DNA of 59,997 nt from CAZPMC01 sp964587755 (GCA_964587755.1 CAZPMC010000009.1:1-59997); one strand, 5' to 3'; positions 8,021-17,707 are shown, counted from the first letter of the stretch. Notes: generated by a model not told the origin, from the sequence alone. Numbers and translations are program-made.

Positions 8021-9700
8021 ATGGAATATAAAAGCGATATTGAAATTGCCCAGGCTACTTTGATGAAGCCAATCAAAGTAGTGGCTGAAGATTTGGGTAT
8101 TGACGAAAAGTATATTGAATTACACGGCAATTATAAAGCGAAAATTGACTACAGCCTCTTAAACCAAATGGAAGGTAAAGAGGATGGCAAGCTGATACTT
8201 GTGACGGCTATTACTCCTACCACAGCAGGGGAAGGGAAAACGACCACTACTGTGGGACTGGGAGATGCACTGAAAAAGCTCGGCAAAAGAGTAATGATTG
8301 CATTACGGGAGCCTTCTTTGGGGCCTGTATTCGGAATGAAGGGCGGTGCCGCAGGAGGCGGATATGCACAGGTGGTGCCGATGGAGGATATAAACCTGCA
8401 TTTTACAGGGGATTTTCACGCTATCGGAGCTGCAAACAACCTTTTGGCAGCATTAGTTGACAACCACATCCATCATGGAAACCAGCTTGGCATAGACACC
8501 CGCAGAATAACATGGAAAAGATGCGTTGATATGAATGACAGGCAGTTGAGATTTGTCGTTGACGGACTCGGCGGCAAACCAAACGGAGTGCCCCGGGAAG
8601 ACGGCTTTGACATTACCGTGGCATCAGAGGTTATGGCTGTTCTTTGTCTGTCCAGGGATATTGACCATCTGAAAGAAAATCTAGGCAATATTATAGTAGG
8701 GTATACAAGGGATGATACTCCTGTAAGGGCTTCACAGTTAAAGGCTGAAGGTGCCATGGCGGCTCTTTTAAAGGATGCCCTAAAGCCAAACCTGGTACAA
8801 ACACTTGAGCACACGCCTGCATTTGTTCATGGCGGGCCATTCGCAAATATTGCTCATGGATGTAACAGTATTATGGCTACGAAGATGGCCTTAAAGCTGG
8901 CAGATTATGTTATAACCGAGGCAGGCTTTGGTGCGGATCTGGGTGCTGAAAAATTTATTGACATCAAATGCAGGCTAGCCGGTATAAAGCCGTCGACAGT
9001 TGTCATTGTGGCAACGGTAAGAGCTTTAAAAATGCATGGCGGCGTACAGAAATCTGAGCTGGGAGTGGAGAATATCGAGGCACTTGAAAGAGGAATGCCA
9101 AATCTAATAAAGCATATAGAAAATATCAGCGAAAGGTTCGGACTTCCGGCTGTGGTGGCAATAAACAGATTTCCCACGGATACGGAGACTGAATTAGCCA
9201 TTGTAAGGGAAAAGTGTAAGGAATACGGAGCAAATGTAGCGCTCTCTGAGGTTTGGGGGAAAGGCGGCGACGGCGGAGTTGACCTTGCAAAGGAAGTAAT
9301 CAGGCTGGCAGACTTACATAATGGTGAATTGCGCTATGCATACGGAAGTGAGCTTCCAATAAAAGAAAAAATAGAAGCTATTGTAAAAGATATTTACGGC
9401 GGAGATGGTGTGGAGTTTTCTCCGGCAGCAATCAAAGAAATGAAAAAACTTGAGGAGCTTGGGTTTGGGAAATTACCGGTATGTATGGCTAAAACACAAT
9501 ATTCATTGTCTGATGATCCAAAGAAAACCGGCCGGCCGGAAGGCTTCAAGATTAGTGTAAAAAGCTTAAAGGTCTCTGCCGGCGCGGGGTTTATTGTGGT
9601 TCTCACTGGCGATATAATGACTATGCCGGGGCTTCCGAGGGTGCCGGCTGCAGAGAAAATAGATGTTGACTCAACCGGGAAGATTTCCGGATTATTCTAA
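8021..9700 (+). CDS. fhs: Formate-tetrahydrofolate ligase
   Basis: A 559-residue enzyme that makes 10-formyl-tetrahydrofolate from formate, THF and ATP, the entry step of the methyl branch of the Wood-Ljungdahl pathway and a source of C1 units for purines. The length is typical. The P-loop region TPTTAGEGKTTTTVGLGDAL starts near residue 66, and EPSLGPVFGMKGGAAGGGYA and FTGDFHAIGAANNL are hallmark family stretches. GGGAGG lies at a good distance from the ATG. It is the first gene of fhs-fchA-folD, with 14 bp to fchA. Confidence 0.98.
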   Translation: MEYKSDIEIAQATLMKPIKVVAEDLGIDEKYIELHGNYKAKIDYSLLNQMEGKEDGKLILVTAITPTTAGEGKTTTTVGLGDALKKLGKRVMIALREPSLGPVFGMKGGAAGGGYAQVVPMEDINLHFTGDFHAIGAANNLLAALVDNHIHHGNQLGIDTRRITWKRCVDMNDRQLRFVVDGLGGKPNGVPREDGFDITVASEVMAVLCLSRDIDHLKENLGNIIVGYTRDDTPVRASQLKAEGAMAALLKDALKPNLVQTLEHTPAFVHGGPFANIAHGCNSIMATKMALKLADYVITEAGFGADLGAEKFIDIKCRLAGIKPSTVVIVATVRALKMHGGVQKSELGVENIEALERGMPNLIKHIENISERFGLPAVVAINRFPTDTETELAIVREKCKEYGANVALSEVWGKGGDGGVDLAKEVIRLADLHNGELRYAYGSELPIKEKIEAIVKDIYGGDGVEFSPAAIKEMKKLEELGFGKLPVCMAKTQYSLSDDPKKTGRPEGFKISVKSLKVSAGAGFIVVLTGDIMTMPGLPRVPAAEKIDVDSTGKISGLF

Positions 9701-9714
9701 GGGAGGATAAACAA

Positions 9715-10341
9715 ATGATTATAAACAGAGATTGTAATGAGTTTCTTGAAATTCTTTCGTCTTCGGCTCCGGTGCCGGGAGGAGGCGGTGCTTCAGCGTT
9801 TGTTGGAGCAATAGGAATGGCTCTGGGAAGCATGGTCGGGAATCTTACACTTGGTAAGAAAAAGTATGAAGATGTCCAAGATGATATAAAAGTCATACTG
9901 AATAAGGCTGAAAAGCTAAGAGATGAGCTTGTCTCCTTGGTTGATAAGGATGCTGAGGTCTTTGAACCCCTCTCAAGAGCTTATGGAATGCCAAAAGAAA
10001 CTGAGGAGGAAAAGCGAATCAAGGAAGAAGTAATGGAGAAGGCATTAAAGCAGGCTGCCAGCGTGCCTCTTGAAACCATGGAAAAGTCTCTTGAGGCGAT
10101 TGCCCTGCATGAAGAGCTGGCAGATAAGGGCACCAGGATTGCTGTAAGTGATGTGGGAGTTGGCGTGCTGTTTTGCAAATCAGCTCTTTTAGGTGCCAGC
10201 CTGAATGTATATATTAATACAAAATTCATGAAAAACAGACAGCACGCGCAAGAATTGAATGAAATGACTGAAAAGTTGATTGCCGAAGGTGTTGCCAAGG
10301 CTGACGAAGTATACAGGAAGGTGGAGGGGATGTTAAAATGA
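9715..10341 (+). CDS. fchA: Methenyltetrahydrofolate cyclohydrolase (cyclodeaminase/cyclohydrolase family)
   Basis: A 208-residue protein of the FTCD cyclodeaminase-like family. It contains SSSAPVPGGGGASAFVGAIG near the N terminus, the usual Gly-rich folate-binding loop, and is mostly helical. In acetogenic and purinolytic clostridia this stand-alone domain interconverts 5,10-methenyl-THF and 10-formyl-THF, and its place between fhs and folD supports that. FolD usually has cyclohydrolase activity too, so the two may overlap in function. The start has an AGGGAGG site and the stop overlaps folD by 4 bp. Confidence 0.92.
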   Translation: MIINRDCNEFLEILSSSAPVPGGGGASAFVGAIGMALGSMVGNLTLGKKKYEDVQDDIKVILNKAEKLRDELVSLVDKDAEVFEPLSRAYGMPKETEEEKRIKEEVMEKALKQAASVPLETMEKSLEAIALHEELADKGTRIAVSDVGVGVLFCKSALLGASLNVYINTKFMKNRQHAQELNEMTEKLIAEGVAKADEVYRKVEGMLK

Positions 10342-11186
10342 CGACATTGATGAAGGGTTCTGAGGTTGCTGCGGCAATGAAGGAGAAAATGCTTAAGAAA
10401 ATCTCAAATCTTAAAGAGGAAGGCATTTTCCCCAAGCTTGCTATTGTGAGAGTGGGTGCCAGGCAGGATGATTTATCGTATGAGAGAAGCGCCACTAAAA
10501 AAATGGGGAGTTTAGGCATCGGATGTAAGGTCTATGAGTTTCCCGAATGCATCACTCAGGAAGCTTTTGAGCAGGAGTTTATTAAAATAAACAATGACCA
10601 TGAGGTCCACGGTATATTAGTCTTCAGGCCGTTACCGAAGCATCTTACCGAGGAGCCTATCAAAAAGATCATTAACCCCCTAAAGGACGTTGACTGTATG
10701 AGTCCGATTAACATTGCCAAAGTATTTTCAGGAGATGATACAGGCTTCGCCCCTTGCACCTCAGAGGCTGTAATGGTGATACTTGACCACTACTCCGTAG
10801 GTATTGAGGGCAAAAGAGTTGCTGTGGTGGGAAGGAGTATGGTGGTGGGAAAACCGCTATCGATGCTGCTTTTAAAGAGGAACGCCACAGTCACAATATG
10901 CCATACCAGAACTAAGGATATCCAGGCTGAATGCAGAAATGCCGAAATACTGATAGCGGCTGCCGGGAAAGCTAAAATGATAGGTGCTGAATATGTAGGA
11001 GAAAACAGTGTAGTTGTCGATGTAGGAATAAACGTGGATGAATCCGGTAAATTATGTGGTGATGTGGATTTTGAAAGTGTATCACCCCTGACGTCTTTTA
11101 TAACTCCTGTACCCGGGGGAGTAGGCACAGTCACCACCTCAGTTTTAGCAAAGCATATAATAAGAGCGGCAGGTTATTTGAAATGA
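10338..11186 (+). CDS. folD: Bifunctional methylene-THF dehydrogenase/methenyl-THF cyclohydrolase
   Basis: A 282-residue FolD of normal length. The catalytic-domain signature is visible: YERSATKKMGSLGI with the YxxxK pair, then the HGILVFRPLPKHL region. The Rossmann half contains VVGRSMVVGKPLSMLLL and ends with TPVPGGVGTVTTSVL, the second FolD signature. It oxidises methylene-THF and hydrolyses methenyl-THF, completing the C1 operon. It overlaps fchA by 4 bp. A remnant of an unrelated gene follows closely. Confidence 0.97.
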   Translation: MTTLMKGSEVAAAMKEKMLKKISNLKEEGIFPKLAIVRVGARQDDLSYERSATKKMGSLGIGCKVYEFPECITQEAFEQEFIKINNDHEVHGILVFRPLPKHLTEEPIKKIINPLKDVDCMSPINIAKVFSGDDTGFAPCTSEAVMVILDHYSVGIEGKRVAVVGRSMVVGKPLSMLLLKRNATVTICHTRTKDIQAECRNAEILIAAAGKAKMIGAEYVGENSVVVDVGINVDESGKLCGDVDFESVSPLTSFITPVPGGVGTVTTSVLAKHIIRAAGYLK

Positions 11187-11226
11187 TAAAAATAGAAAAG
11201 TATCAGGAAATGGGGAAATATTACTG

Positions 11227-11487
11227 ATGGCAAAAGCAGCCGTTGCCAATATAAAGAATGAGGGTCTGTATTTTGAAGGTGTGGATGATTTTTCATTTAA
11301 TGCTTTTCATTATACATCCCATGATTTGACAAATGCAAGCCGCCCTTATAAACTAAAAAAGAGGAAGGAAACAATAATTCATATCGATTATAAAATGAGC
11401 GGAGTAGGCACTAATAGCTGCGGGCCGGAGTTGCTGCCCAAATACAGGCTGTCTGTAAGTAAAATAAATTTCAGTATAAAATTTTGA
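11227..11487 (+). pseudogene. Beta-galactosidase (GH2, LacZ-type) C-terminal remnant
   Basis: The 86-residue frame resembles only the very end of LacZ-type beta-galactosidases. FSFNAFHYTSHDLTNASRPY corresponds to the family's F-x-x-S-x-x-(Y/H) stretch and 'DYKMSGVGTNSCGPELLPKY' to its conserved D-Y-x-x-x-G-(V/I)-G-(S/T)-x-(S/A)-C-G-P motif. The catalytic barrel and about 900 residues are absent; upstream DNA is folD. The ATG at 11227 is probably fortuitous. It is most likely the end of a deleted GH2 gene that once stood before the opp operon. Confidence 0.75.
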
Positions 11488-11728
11488 CCGACTACGAAGG
11501 TTTGAGCCTTATAATGAATAAAAATACATTTTATGTAACCCATTGAAAACGGCTAAAAATATTGATAATATATACATACTGTAATTAGGCAGTAGGGACT
11601 ATTTTAGATGTTAGCCATATGCCAAGGGGGGCTTTTATACATCTGAATGAAACTGATGCCTTTTTTAGTATATATTGAGTTTATATTTATTAGCATAACC
11701 GGGGCTGATTAACTAATGAGGTGTTTTG

Positions 11729-12646
11729 ATGGGGAAATATATTTTTAAAAGAATTATATTGTCGGTTGTAACATTGTGGCTTATTGCTACTTTGACATTT
11801 TTATTAATGTTTTTAGTGCCGGGCGGGCCGTTTATGTCTGAGAAAGCCCCTTCGGAGTCGACAATAAAAGCATTAAATGAGAAATATGGCTTGGACAAGC
11901 CAAAGATTGTGCAGTATAAAAATTATATAGTTAAGTTTTTACAGGGTGATATGGGTCTTTCGATAAAGCAGAGGGGGCGCACTGTAAAGCAGATTATTAC
12001 AAACGGATTTAAGGTTTCAGCCCGTGTCGGCGGATTGGCAATATTAGTGGCTATATGCATCGGTATACCACTGGGGAGTATTGCGGCGCTAAACCGGGGC
12101 AAATGGCTGGATCAGGTAATAATTGTTATTTCGACATGCGGCATAGCGGTACCCAGCTTCGTTGTATCTACAGTGCTTTTGATTATTTTTAGCCTGAAGC
12201 TGAATTTGCTTCCTACTTATGGGCTGGCAACCCCGCTTCATTACATTATGCCCGTTATTGCGCTGTCCTTTTACCCTACTGCATATATATCCAGGCTTAT
12301 GCGCTCGAGTATGCTTGATGTACTGGGACAGGATTATATGAGAACTGCAAAGGCAAAAGGCTTGTCACAGTTTATAATGCTCTTTAAGCATGCTTTACGT
12401 AATGCGGTTCTTCCAGTTGTGACTTACTTGGGGCCGCTTCTTGCATATACCTTGACGGGCAGCTTTGTAGTTGAAAAAATATTTACGATACCGGGTTTGG
12501 GCAATGAGTTTATAAGTTCAATTATAAACAGGGACTATCCTATGATTATGGGAACGACAATCTTCCTGGCGGCATTGCTCATTACAATGAATTTGATTGT
12601 TGACATAACGTATAAGCTGATTGACCCGAGAATTAATCTAAAGTAA
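11729..12646 (+). CDS. oppB: Oligopeptide-type ABC transporter permease
   Basis: A 305-residue inner permease of the OppB/DppB family. The N-terminal YIFKRIILSVVTLWLIATLT helix and the sequence MFLVPGGPF are typical, as is the EAA loop near DYMRTAKAKGLSQ. About six membrane helices are visible. The start is ATG 11729 with GAGG upstream; a TTG one codon earlier is less likely. First gene of oppBCDFA. The 241 bp upstream are AT-rich; a weak candidate promoter is TTGAAA (11543-11548) with GATAAT (11564-11569). Confidence 0.95.
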   Translation: MGKYIFKRIILSVVTLWLIATLTFLLMFLVPGGPFMSEKAPSESTIKALNEKYGLDKPKIVQYKNYIVKFLQGDMGLSIKQRGRTVKQIITNGFKVSARVGGLAILVAICIGIPLGSIAALNRGKWLDQVIIVISTCGIAVPSFVVSTVLLIIFSLKLNLLPTYGLATPLHYIMPVIALSFYPTAYISRLMRSSMLDVLGQDYMRTAKAKGLSQFIMLFKHALRNAVLPVVTYLGPLLAYTLTGSFVVEKIFTIPGLGNEFISSIINRDYPMIMGTTIFLAALLITMNLIVDITYKLIDPRINLK

Positions 12647-12662
12647 GGAGCGATGAAGACTG

Positions 12663-13712
12663 ATGGGAGATACAAACAAAAAACTAAGCTTTCAGCTTGA
12701 CGTATCCGATTTTTTACCTGCAGATAAGGATGAGAAGCAGAGTCTCGTAATTATGAGGGATTCTGTGAGCTTCTGGAAGGACGGCTTAAACAGGTTTAGA
12801 AAAAACAAAGTGGCAATGGTAAGTCTTGTGGTTATTATTGCTGTTATGATATTTGCTTTTGTTATACCTGAATTTTACCCATATGCTTATGAGGAGCAAA
12901 TAAGAGGAAGCGAGAATTTATTCCCATTGCAATACTCAGAAACCGAGTTAGAACGGAAAGCACAAGGAGAAGCTGTGTTCCCGCATTTTTTAGGCACTGA
13001 TACACATGGACGTGATATTATGGTCCGTCTTATGATAGGCAGCCGTGTTTCATTACTTGTAGGTATAGTTGCAAGCTTTCTGATATTGCTGATAGGGTCG
13101 ACTTATGGTTCAATAGCCGGTTATTTCGGTGGCAAGGTGGACCTTATCATGATGCGTATTGTTGACATTATTTATACAGTACCTGATATATTGATTATTA
13201 TTCTGCTGATGGTTACCCTCAAATATCCTTTGCAGAATTTAGCCGATACGGTGCCGGGATTTGAGTGGATCAATACTGTCGGAGTAGGACTTATTTGTAT
13301 ATTTATAGTTTTTGCACTGCTTTATTGGGTAGGAATGGCCAGAATAGTCAGAAGTCAGATTCTCACGCTGAAGGAACAGGAGTATGTCACAGCGGCCCGT
13401 GCGCTTGGTGCAAGCCACGGAAGGATTATCAAGAAGCATTTGCTTACAAACTCCATGGGAACTCTGATTGTTACAACAACGCTGCAGATTCCGTCATCCA
13501 TTTTTACAGAAAGCTTTTTGAGCTTTATCGGAATTGGTGTTGCAGCACCTCTGCCAAGCCTCGGGTCTATGGCTTCACAGGCAGTTGGCGGGATTACAAC
13601 TTACACGTACAGACTGCTGGCACCTGCAATAATGATAAGTTTAATCATTTTGTCGTTCAATCTCCTGGGTGACGGATTGCGCGACGCATTTGATCCAAAA
13701 CTTAAGAACTGA
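12663..13712 (+). CDS. oppC: Oligopeptide-type ABC transporter permease
   Basis: A 349-residue OppC/DppC-family permease. It has the family's N-terminal cytoplasmic segment with FWKDGLNRFRKNKVAMVSL before the first helix, then the periplasm-facing FLGTDTHGRDIMVRLMIGSR motif near residue 115, and the EAA loop QEYVTAARALGASHGRIIKK. Six helices are expected. It forms the membrane channel with OppB. An AAGGAG site stands 12 bp before the ATG, and the stop overlaps the ribosome binding site of oppD. Confidence 0.95.
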   Translation: MGDTNKKLSFQLDVSDFLPADKDEKQSLVIMRDSVSFWKDGLNRFRKNKVAMVSLVVIIAVMIFAFVIPEFYPYAYEEQIRGSENLFPLQYSETELERKAQGEAVFPHFLGTDTHGRDIMVRLMIGSRVSLLVGIVASFLILLIGSTYGSIAGYFGGKVDLIMMRIVDIIYTVPDILIIILLMVTLKYPLQNLADTVPGFEWINTVGVGLICIFIVFALLYWVGMARIVRSQILTLKEQEYVTAARALGASHGRIIKKHLLTNSMGTLIVTTTLQIPSSIFTESFLSFIGIGVAAPLPSLGSMASQAVGGITTYTYRLLAPAIMISLIILSFNLLGDGLRDAFDPKLKN

Positions 13713-13723
13713 GGTTGAAAATT

Positions 13724-14722
13724 ATGAGCGATATTTTACTTGATATTAAAAATGAACGGCTCTCCTTCTTCACACCTGCGGGTGAAGTTAAGGCATTAAA
13801 TGATGTGTCTATAAGCATGAATGAGGGGGATGTATTAGGGATAGTCGGTGAGAGCGGAAGCGGTAAAAGCGTAACTGCATACTCCATAATGGGTCTTACT
13901 GCTTACCCGGGGCGATTGATAGGTGGTACGATTGAATTTAACGGTCACAGGATAGATCAACTGTCAGAGAAGGAAATGCGTGATATTCGCGGTAATGAGG
14001 TAAGTATAATTTTCCAGGACCCGATGACAAGTCTAAATCCTGTTTTTACTATAGGGGATCAGATAAAAGAGGTTATTTTACTGCATACGGATAAAACGAA
14101 GGAAGAGGCTAATCAACGTGTTATTGAGCTTCTGAATCTGGTTGGTATAAATGAACCGGAAAAACGGATAAAGCAGTATCCTCACCAACTGTCGGGTGGC
14201 ATGAGGCAAAGAGTAATGATAGCTATTGCCCTGGCTTGTGAACCTAAGCTTTTGATTGCCGATGAACCTACTACTGCATTAGACGTTACAATTCAGGCTC
14301 AGATACTGGAGCTGATGATAGAGCTGAAAGAAAAAATCGGCATGTCTATTATTATGATTACCCATGACTTGGGCATAGTTGCGAGCATGTGCCAGAAAAT
14401 TGCGGTAATGTATGCAGGTAAAATCGTAGAGTATGGAACGGTTGATGAAATATTCTACAATCCTAAGCATGAATATACAAAAGGGTTGCTCAGGAGCATC
14501 CCGAAGCTGAACGAGAAAGAGCATAAAAGGCTGGTGCCGATTGAGGGTACCCCTGTGGATATGCTCAATCCGCCTGCAGGATGTCCCTTTGCTCCACGTT
14601 GTGACAGCTGCATGAAGATTTGCCTGTCAAGAATGCCAGAGTATACTGTTATTTCTGATACTCACTACAGTGCTTGCTGGCTTTTGCAAAAGGAAGCTTT
14701 TGAGCAGGGGGGGAAATTATAA
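13724..14722 (+). CDS. oppD: Oligopeptide-type ABC transporter ATPase
   Basis: A 332-residue ATP-binding subunit. Walker A is GESGSGKS, the signature is LSGGMRQRV, and Walker B ends LLIADEPTTALD. The oligopeptide-specific C-terminal extension is present, with the cysteine-rich PAGCPFAPRCDSCMKIC that in OppD/DppD proteins binds an Fe-S cluster. The start is ATG 13724, nine bases after GAGG; a TTG at 13715 overlaps that site and is unlikely. The stop shares a base with the next start. Confidence 0.95.
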   Translation: MSDILLDIKNERLSFFTPAGEVKALNDVSISMNEGDVLGIVGESGSGKSVTAYSIMGLTAYPGRLIGGTIEFNGHRIDQLSEKEMRDIRGNEVSIIFQDPMTSLNPVFTIGDQIKEVILLHTDKTKEEANQRVIELLNLVGINEPEKRIKQYPHQLSGGMRQRVMIAIALACEPKLLIADEPTTALDVTIQAQILELMIELKEKIGMSIIMITHDLGIVASMCQKIAVMYAGKIVEYGTVDEIFYNPKHEYTKGLLRSIPKLNEKEHKRLVPIEGTPVDMLNPPAGCPFAPRCDSCMKICLSRMPEYTVISDTHYSACWLLQKEAFEQGGKL

Positions 14723-15690
14723 TGAGTAAGCTTGTTGAAGTTCAGAATCTGAAGCAATATTTTAAAGTCGGGGGCAGCTTTATAAAGCCCCAGTATGTTA
14801 AAGCGGTAGATGATGTGAGCTTTCATATAGATAAGGGCGAGACTTTGGGCCTCGTCGGAGAGAGCGGTTGCGGAAAGACGACAACAGGACGGACCATATT
14901 AAGATTGTACGAGCCCACAAGCGGCAGGATTATTTATGATGGCGAGGATATAACAAAGGTTGATATGATGCCTTACCGCCGCAAAATGCAGATTGTTTTC
15001 CAAGACCCCTATGCAAGTCTTGACCCTCGAATGACCGTCGGAGACATTGTTGGCGAAGCCATTGATATTCATAAGCTGGCATCAAGCAAGAGTGAGCGCA
15101 AGGATAAAATAATTTCAATGCTTGAGCGGGTCGGCTTGAACAGTGAGCATGCAAACCGTTATCCTCACGAGTTTTCCGGCGGACAACGCCAGCGTATTGG
15201 CATTGCCCGGGCTTTGGCTGTTGATCCTGAATTTATTGTGTGTGATGAGCCGATTTCTGCTTTGGATGTTTCAATTCAGGCTCAGGTGGTAAATATGTTT
15301 GAAGATTTACAAGAGGAGCTTGGACTGGCATATTTGTTTATTGCGCATGATCTCAGTGTTGTAAAGCATATCAGCAACCGTATAGGTGTTATGTACCTTG
15401 GGAAGCTGGTTGAGCTGGCGGACAGCTATGAGCTGACATTCCATAGCGTACATCCATACACCAAGTCTTTGATTTCGGCTATTCCGATTGCAGACCCCAT
15501 CGCAAGCCGCAGTCAAAAGAGAATTATTCTTGAAGGTGATGTACCAAGCCCGCTAAATCCGCCATCAGGGTGCAGGTTCCGCACAAGGTGCCCATATGCT
15601 ACTGAGATTTGTGCCCAGCAGGAGCCTGAATTTAAGGAAGTTTCAAAAGGGCATTTTGCTGCTTGTCATCATCTTGACAAGGTTAATTAA
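14722..15690 (+). CDS. oppF: Oligopeptide-type ABC transporter ATPase
   Basis: The second ATPase, 322 residues. Walker A is GESGCGKTT, the signature FSGGQRQRIGIARAL, Walker B FIVCDEPISALD. The C terminus carries PPSGCRFRTRCPYATEIC, the same type of cysteine motif as in OppD. OppD and OppF form the ATPase heterodimer. The start overlaps oppD by one base (TAATG), implying tight coupling. A strong inverted repeat follows before oppA. Confidence 0.95.
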   Translation: MSKLVEVQNLKQYFKVGGSFIKPQYVKAVDDVSFHIDKGETLGLVGESGCGKTTTGRTILRLYEPTSGRIIYDGEDITKVDMMPYRRKMQIVFQDPYASLDPRMTVGDIVGEAIDIHKLASSKSERKDKIISMLERVGLNSEHANRYPHEFSGGQRQRIGIARALAVDPEFIVCDEPISALDVSIQAQVVNMFEDLQEELGLAYLFIAHDLSVVKHISNRIGVMYLGKLVELADSYELTFHSVHPYTKSLISAIPIADPIASRSQKRIILEGDVPSPLNPPSGCRFRTRCPYATEICAQQEPEFKEVSKGHFAACHHLDKVN

Positions 15691-15707
15691 CGGTTATTAT
15701 ATGTTTG

Positions 15708-15767
15708 ACCCGTAATATAGCTGCTGAAAGAGAAATATACCGGCAGCCGGTAATAAATATTACGGGT
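15708..15767 (+). other. Long inverted repeat between oppF and oppA
   Basis: ACCCGTAATAT (15708-15718) pairs perfectly with ATATTACGGGT (15757-15767). An inner GCTGC/GCAGC pair (15720-15724 with 15743-15747) extends the hairpin. No T run follows, so it is not a simple terminator. It may be an RNA processing or stabilising site that raises oppA mRNA over the upstream genes, or a protein-binding dyad. Confidence 0.55.
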
Positions 15768-15823
15768 ACGAACATTATAATAAATACAGTACTTTGTACT
15801 AAAAAATCTGGGGAGGATTGTTT

Positions 15824-17452
15824 ATGAAGAGAAAAATTTCTATTATTCTCGCATTTGTGTTAGTTATCAGTATGATGCTAACCGCTTGCGCTGGTGTATC
15901 AGGAAAATCTGACACACTCAATGTCTGTGCAGGACCTGATCCTGACACGATTGACCCTGCACTCAACTCTGCAGTTGATGGTGCAACAATGATTATCCAT
16001 GCTTTCGAGGGATTGTATACCCTTGACAAGGATGGCGTGCCTGTACCTGGTCAGGCCGAATCTTACGATGTAAGCGATGACGGAAAGGTTTATACCTTTA
16101 AGCTTCGTGACGGTCTTAAATGGAGCGATGGTGAGCCTTTGAAAGCTAGCGACTTCGTTTACTCATGGAAGCGTGCTGTTGATCCTGCTACAGCTGCTGA
16201 CTACGAGTACATGTTTGACGTAATCGATGGGTATGTCTATGATGACCCTGCCACTGAAGAGGATGAGCGTGAGCAAACAAATCTCAATGTAGTTGCACCT
16301 GATGACAAAACACTTGTTGTTACTTTGAAGACAGCTACACCTTATTTCCTTGAGCTTACTGCATTCCCGACATTTTCACCTGTCCGTCAGGACATGATTG
16401 AATCCAAGGGAGACGCATGGGCTACAGAAGTTGACAGCTATATCGGAAATGGCCCTTACAAGATGGTAGAATGGGTTCCGGGCTCTCACATTTTGTTTGA
16501 AAAGAATAAGAACTACTGGAATTACAAAAAACTTGGAACAGATAAAATTAAATTCGTACTTATGGAAGATGATGTGGCAATATCAACTGCCTTCAAGCAG
16601 GAAGAGATTCTGTTTGCAGACTCTGTGCCAAATGATGAAATAGACGCTTGGAAAGACAAGCCAGAGTTTAATCTCCAAGGCCAGTTGGGAACATATTATA
16701 TTTCCTTTAACACTCAAAAGGCTCCTTTGGACAATCCTCTTGTCCGTCAAGCTTTGACACTTGCTGTTGACCGTGAATGGATCTGTGTAAATATCGGCAA
16801 GTCAGGTCAGCAGCCGGCAGGTGCATTTGTTGCTACAGGGCTCAGAGATGCTGATCCTACAAAGGAATTCCGTGAAGTGGGCGGAGACTATTATGATCCT
16901 TCTGGTGCAGCATATGAAGATAATCTGGCAAAGGCAAAAGAGCTTCTTGCACAGGCAGGATATCCTGATGGAAAAGGCTTGCCGACTATGGAGTACCTCT
17001 ATAACGAAAGCACCGGGCACCAGGCAATCGGTGAGGCATTACAGGATATGTGGAAGAAGATCGGCGTTAACATCACTCTTGTTTCACAGGAGTGGGGTAC
17101 ATTCCTGAATACCCGTAAGAACGGTGATTATTACATCGCTCGTAACGGATGGCTCAGTGACTACAACGATCCTATTTCAATGCTTGACATGTGGATAACA
17201 GGCGGCGGAAACAATGACGCTCAGTGGAGCAACGCAGAATATGATGCTCTTATCGCACAGGTAAAAGCTTCAGACGACCCGGCAGAGCGCTTTGAGCTGA
17301 TGCATAAAGCAGAGGATATTATATTTGCTGAAAGCATGCTTTGCCCGATATACTACTATGTTGACCTGTATCTCCTGAATCAAAAGGTTGAAGGCTTCTG
17401 GTCCTCACCTCTCGGATACAAGTACTTCATGTTTGCAACAGTAAAAGACTAA
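15824..17452 (+). CDS. oppA: Oligopeptide-type ABC transporter substrate-binding lipoprotein
   Basis: A 542-residue extracytoplasmic binding protein (SBP family 5). The signal peptide ends in the lipobox LTAC, so it is anchored by lipid to the membrane. DPDTIDPALNSAVDGATMII and YTFKLRDGLKWSDGEPLKASDFVYSWKR are standard family regions. The start is ATG 15824, seven bases after GGGAGG. It follows the four transporter genes after a 133-bp gap with an inverted repeat and ends at a member of the recurrent terminator family. The family takes up peptides, but some members bind oligosaccharides or nickel; with a glycosidase island next door, a sugar ligand cannot be excluded. Confidence 0.95.
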   Translation: MKRKISIILAFVLVISMMLTACAGVSGKSDTLNVCAGPDPDTIDPALNSAVDGATMIIHAFEGLYTLDKDGVPVPGQAESYDVSDDGKVYTFKLRDGLKWSDGEPLKASDFVYSWKRAVDPATAADYEYMFDVIDGYVYDDPATEEDEREQTNLNVVAPDDKTLVVTLKTATPYFLELTAFPTFSPVRQDMIESKGDAWATEVDSYIGNGPYKMVEWVPGSHILFEKNKNYWNYKKLGTDKIKFVLMEDDVAISTAFKQEEILFADSVPNDEIDAWKDKPEFNLQGQLGTYYISFNTQKAPLDNPLVRQALTLAVDREWICVNIGKSGQQPAGAFVATGLRDADPTKEFREVGGDYYDPSGAAYEDNLAKAKELLAQAGYPDGKGLPTMEYLYNESTGHQAIGEALQDMWKKIGVNITLVSQEWGTFLNTRKNGDYYIARNGWLSDYNDPISMLDMWITGGGNNDAQWSNAEYDALIAQVKASDDPAERFELMHKAEDIIFAESMLCPIYYYVDLYLLNQKVEGFWSSPLGYKYFMFATVKD

Positions 17453-17539
17453 TAACTTTTATGCAATAAATTGTTTCATTATTTTGGCTCTATGTCAATT
17501 GTTGGGGTGGGGCTCAAGCAAAATGAAGTTTAGCTTAAT

Positions 17540-17582
17540 CTAGTGGATGGCCTTAAAGGGGTTGTCCACTGGATTTTATTTT
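17540..17582 (+). terminator. Terminator of opp operon, recurrent family member 1
   Basis: CTAGTGGA (17540-17547) pairs with TCCACTGG (17565-17572) around a loop containing TGGCCTT and GGGGTTG, followed by ATTTTATTTT. The loop sequence and layout recur at 26508, 51808 and 53753. Confidence 0.8.
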
Positions 17583-17707
17583 GCAGGGAGCTGCTGAGAG
17601 CAGTCAGATTCAGGTGACGATTTGCTATTTCAACCGATTTAAATGGCGTTGGCGGTCTGTGTTATGATATAATTTTCAAAAAAGTGAAAGGATGTATATG
17701 AATAATT

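Noticed and set aside
11488..11728. Possible riboswitch or leader RNA before oppB
   Set aside because: The region is AT-rich with only short imperfect pairings and no recognisable conserved core.
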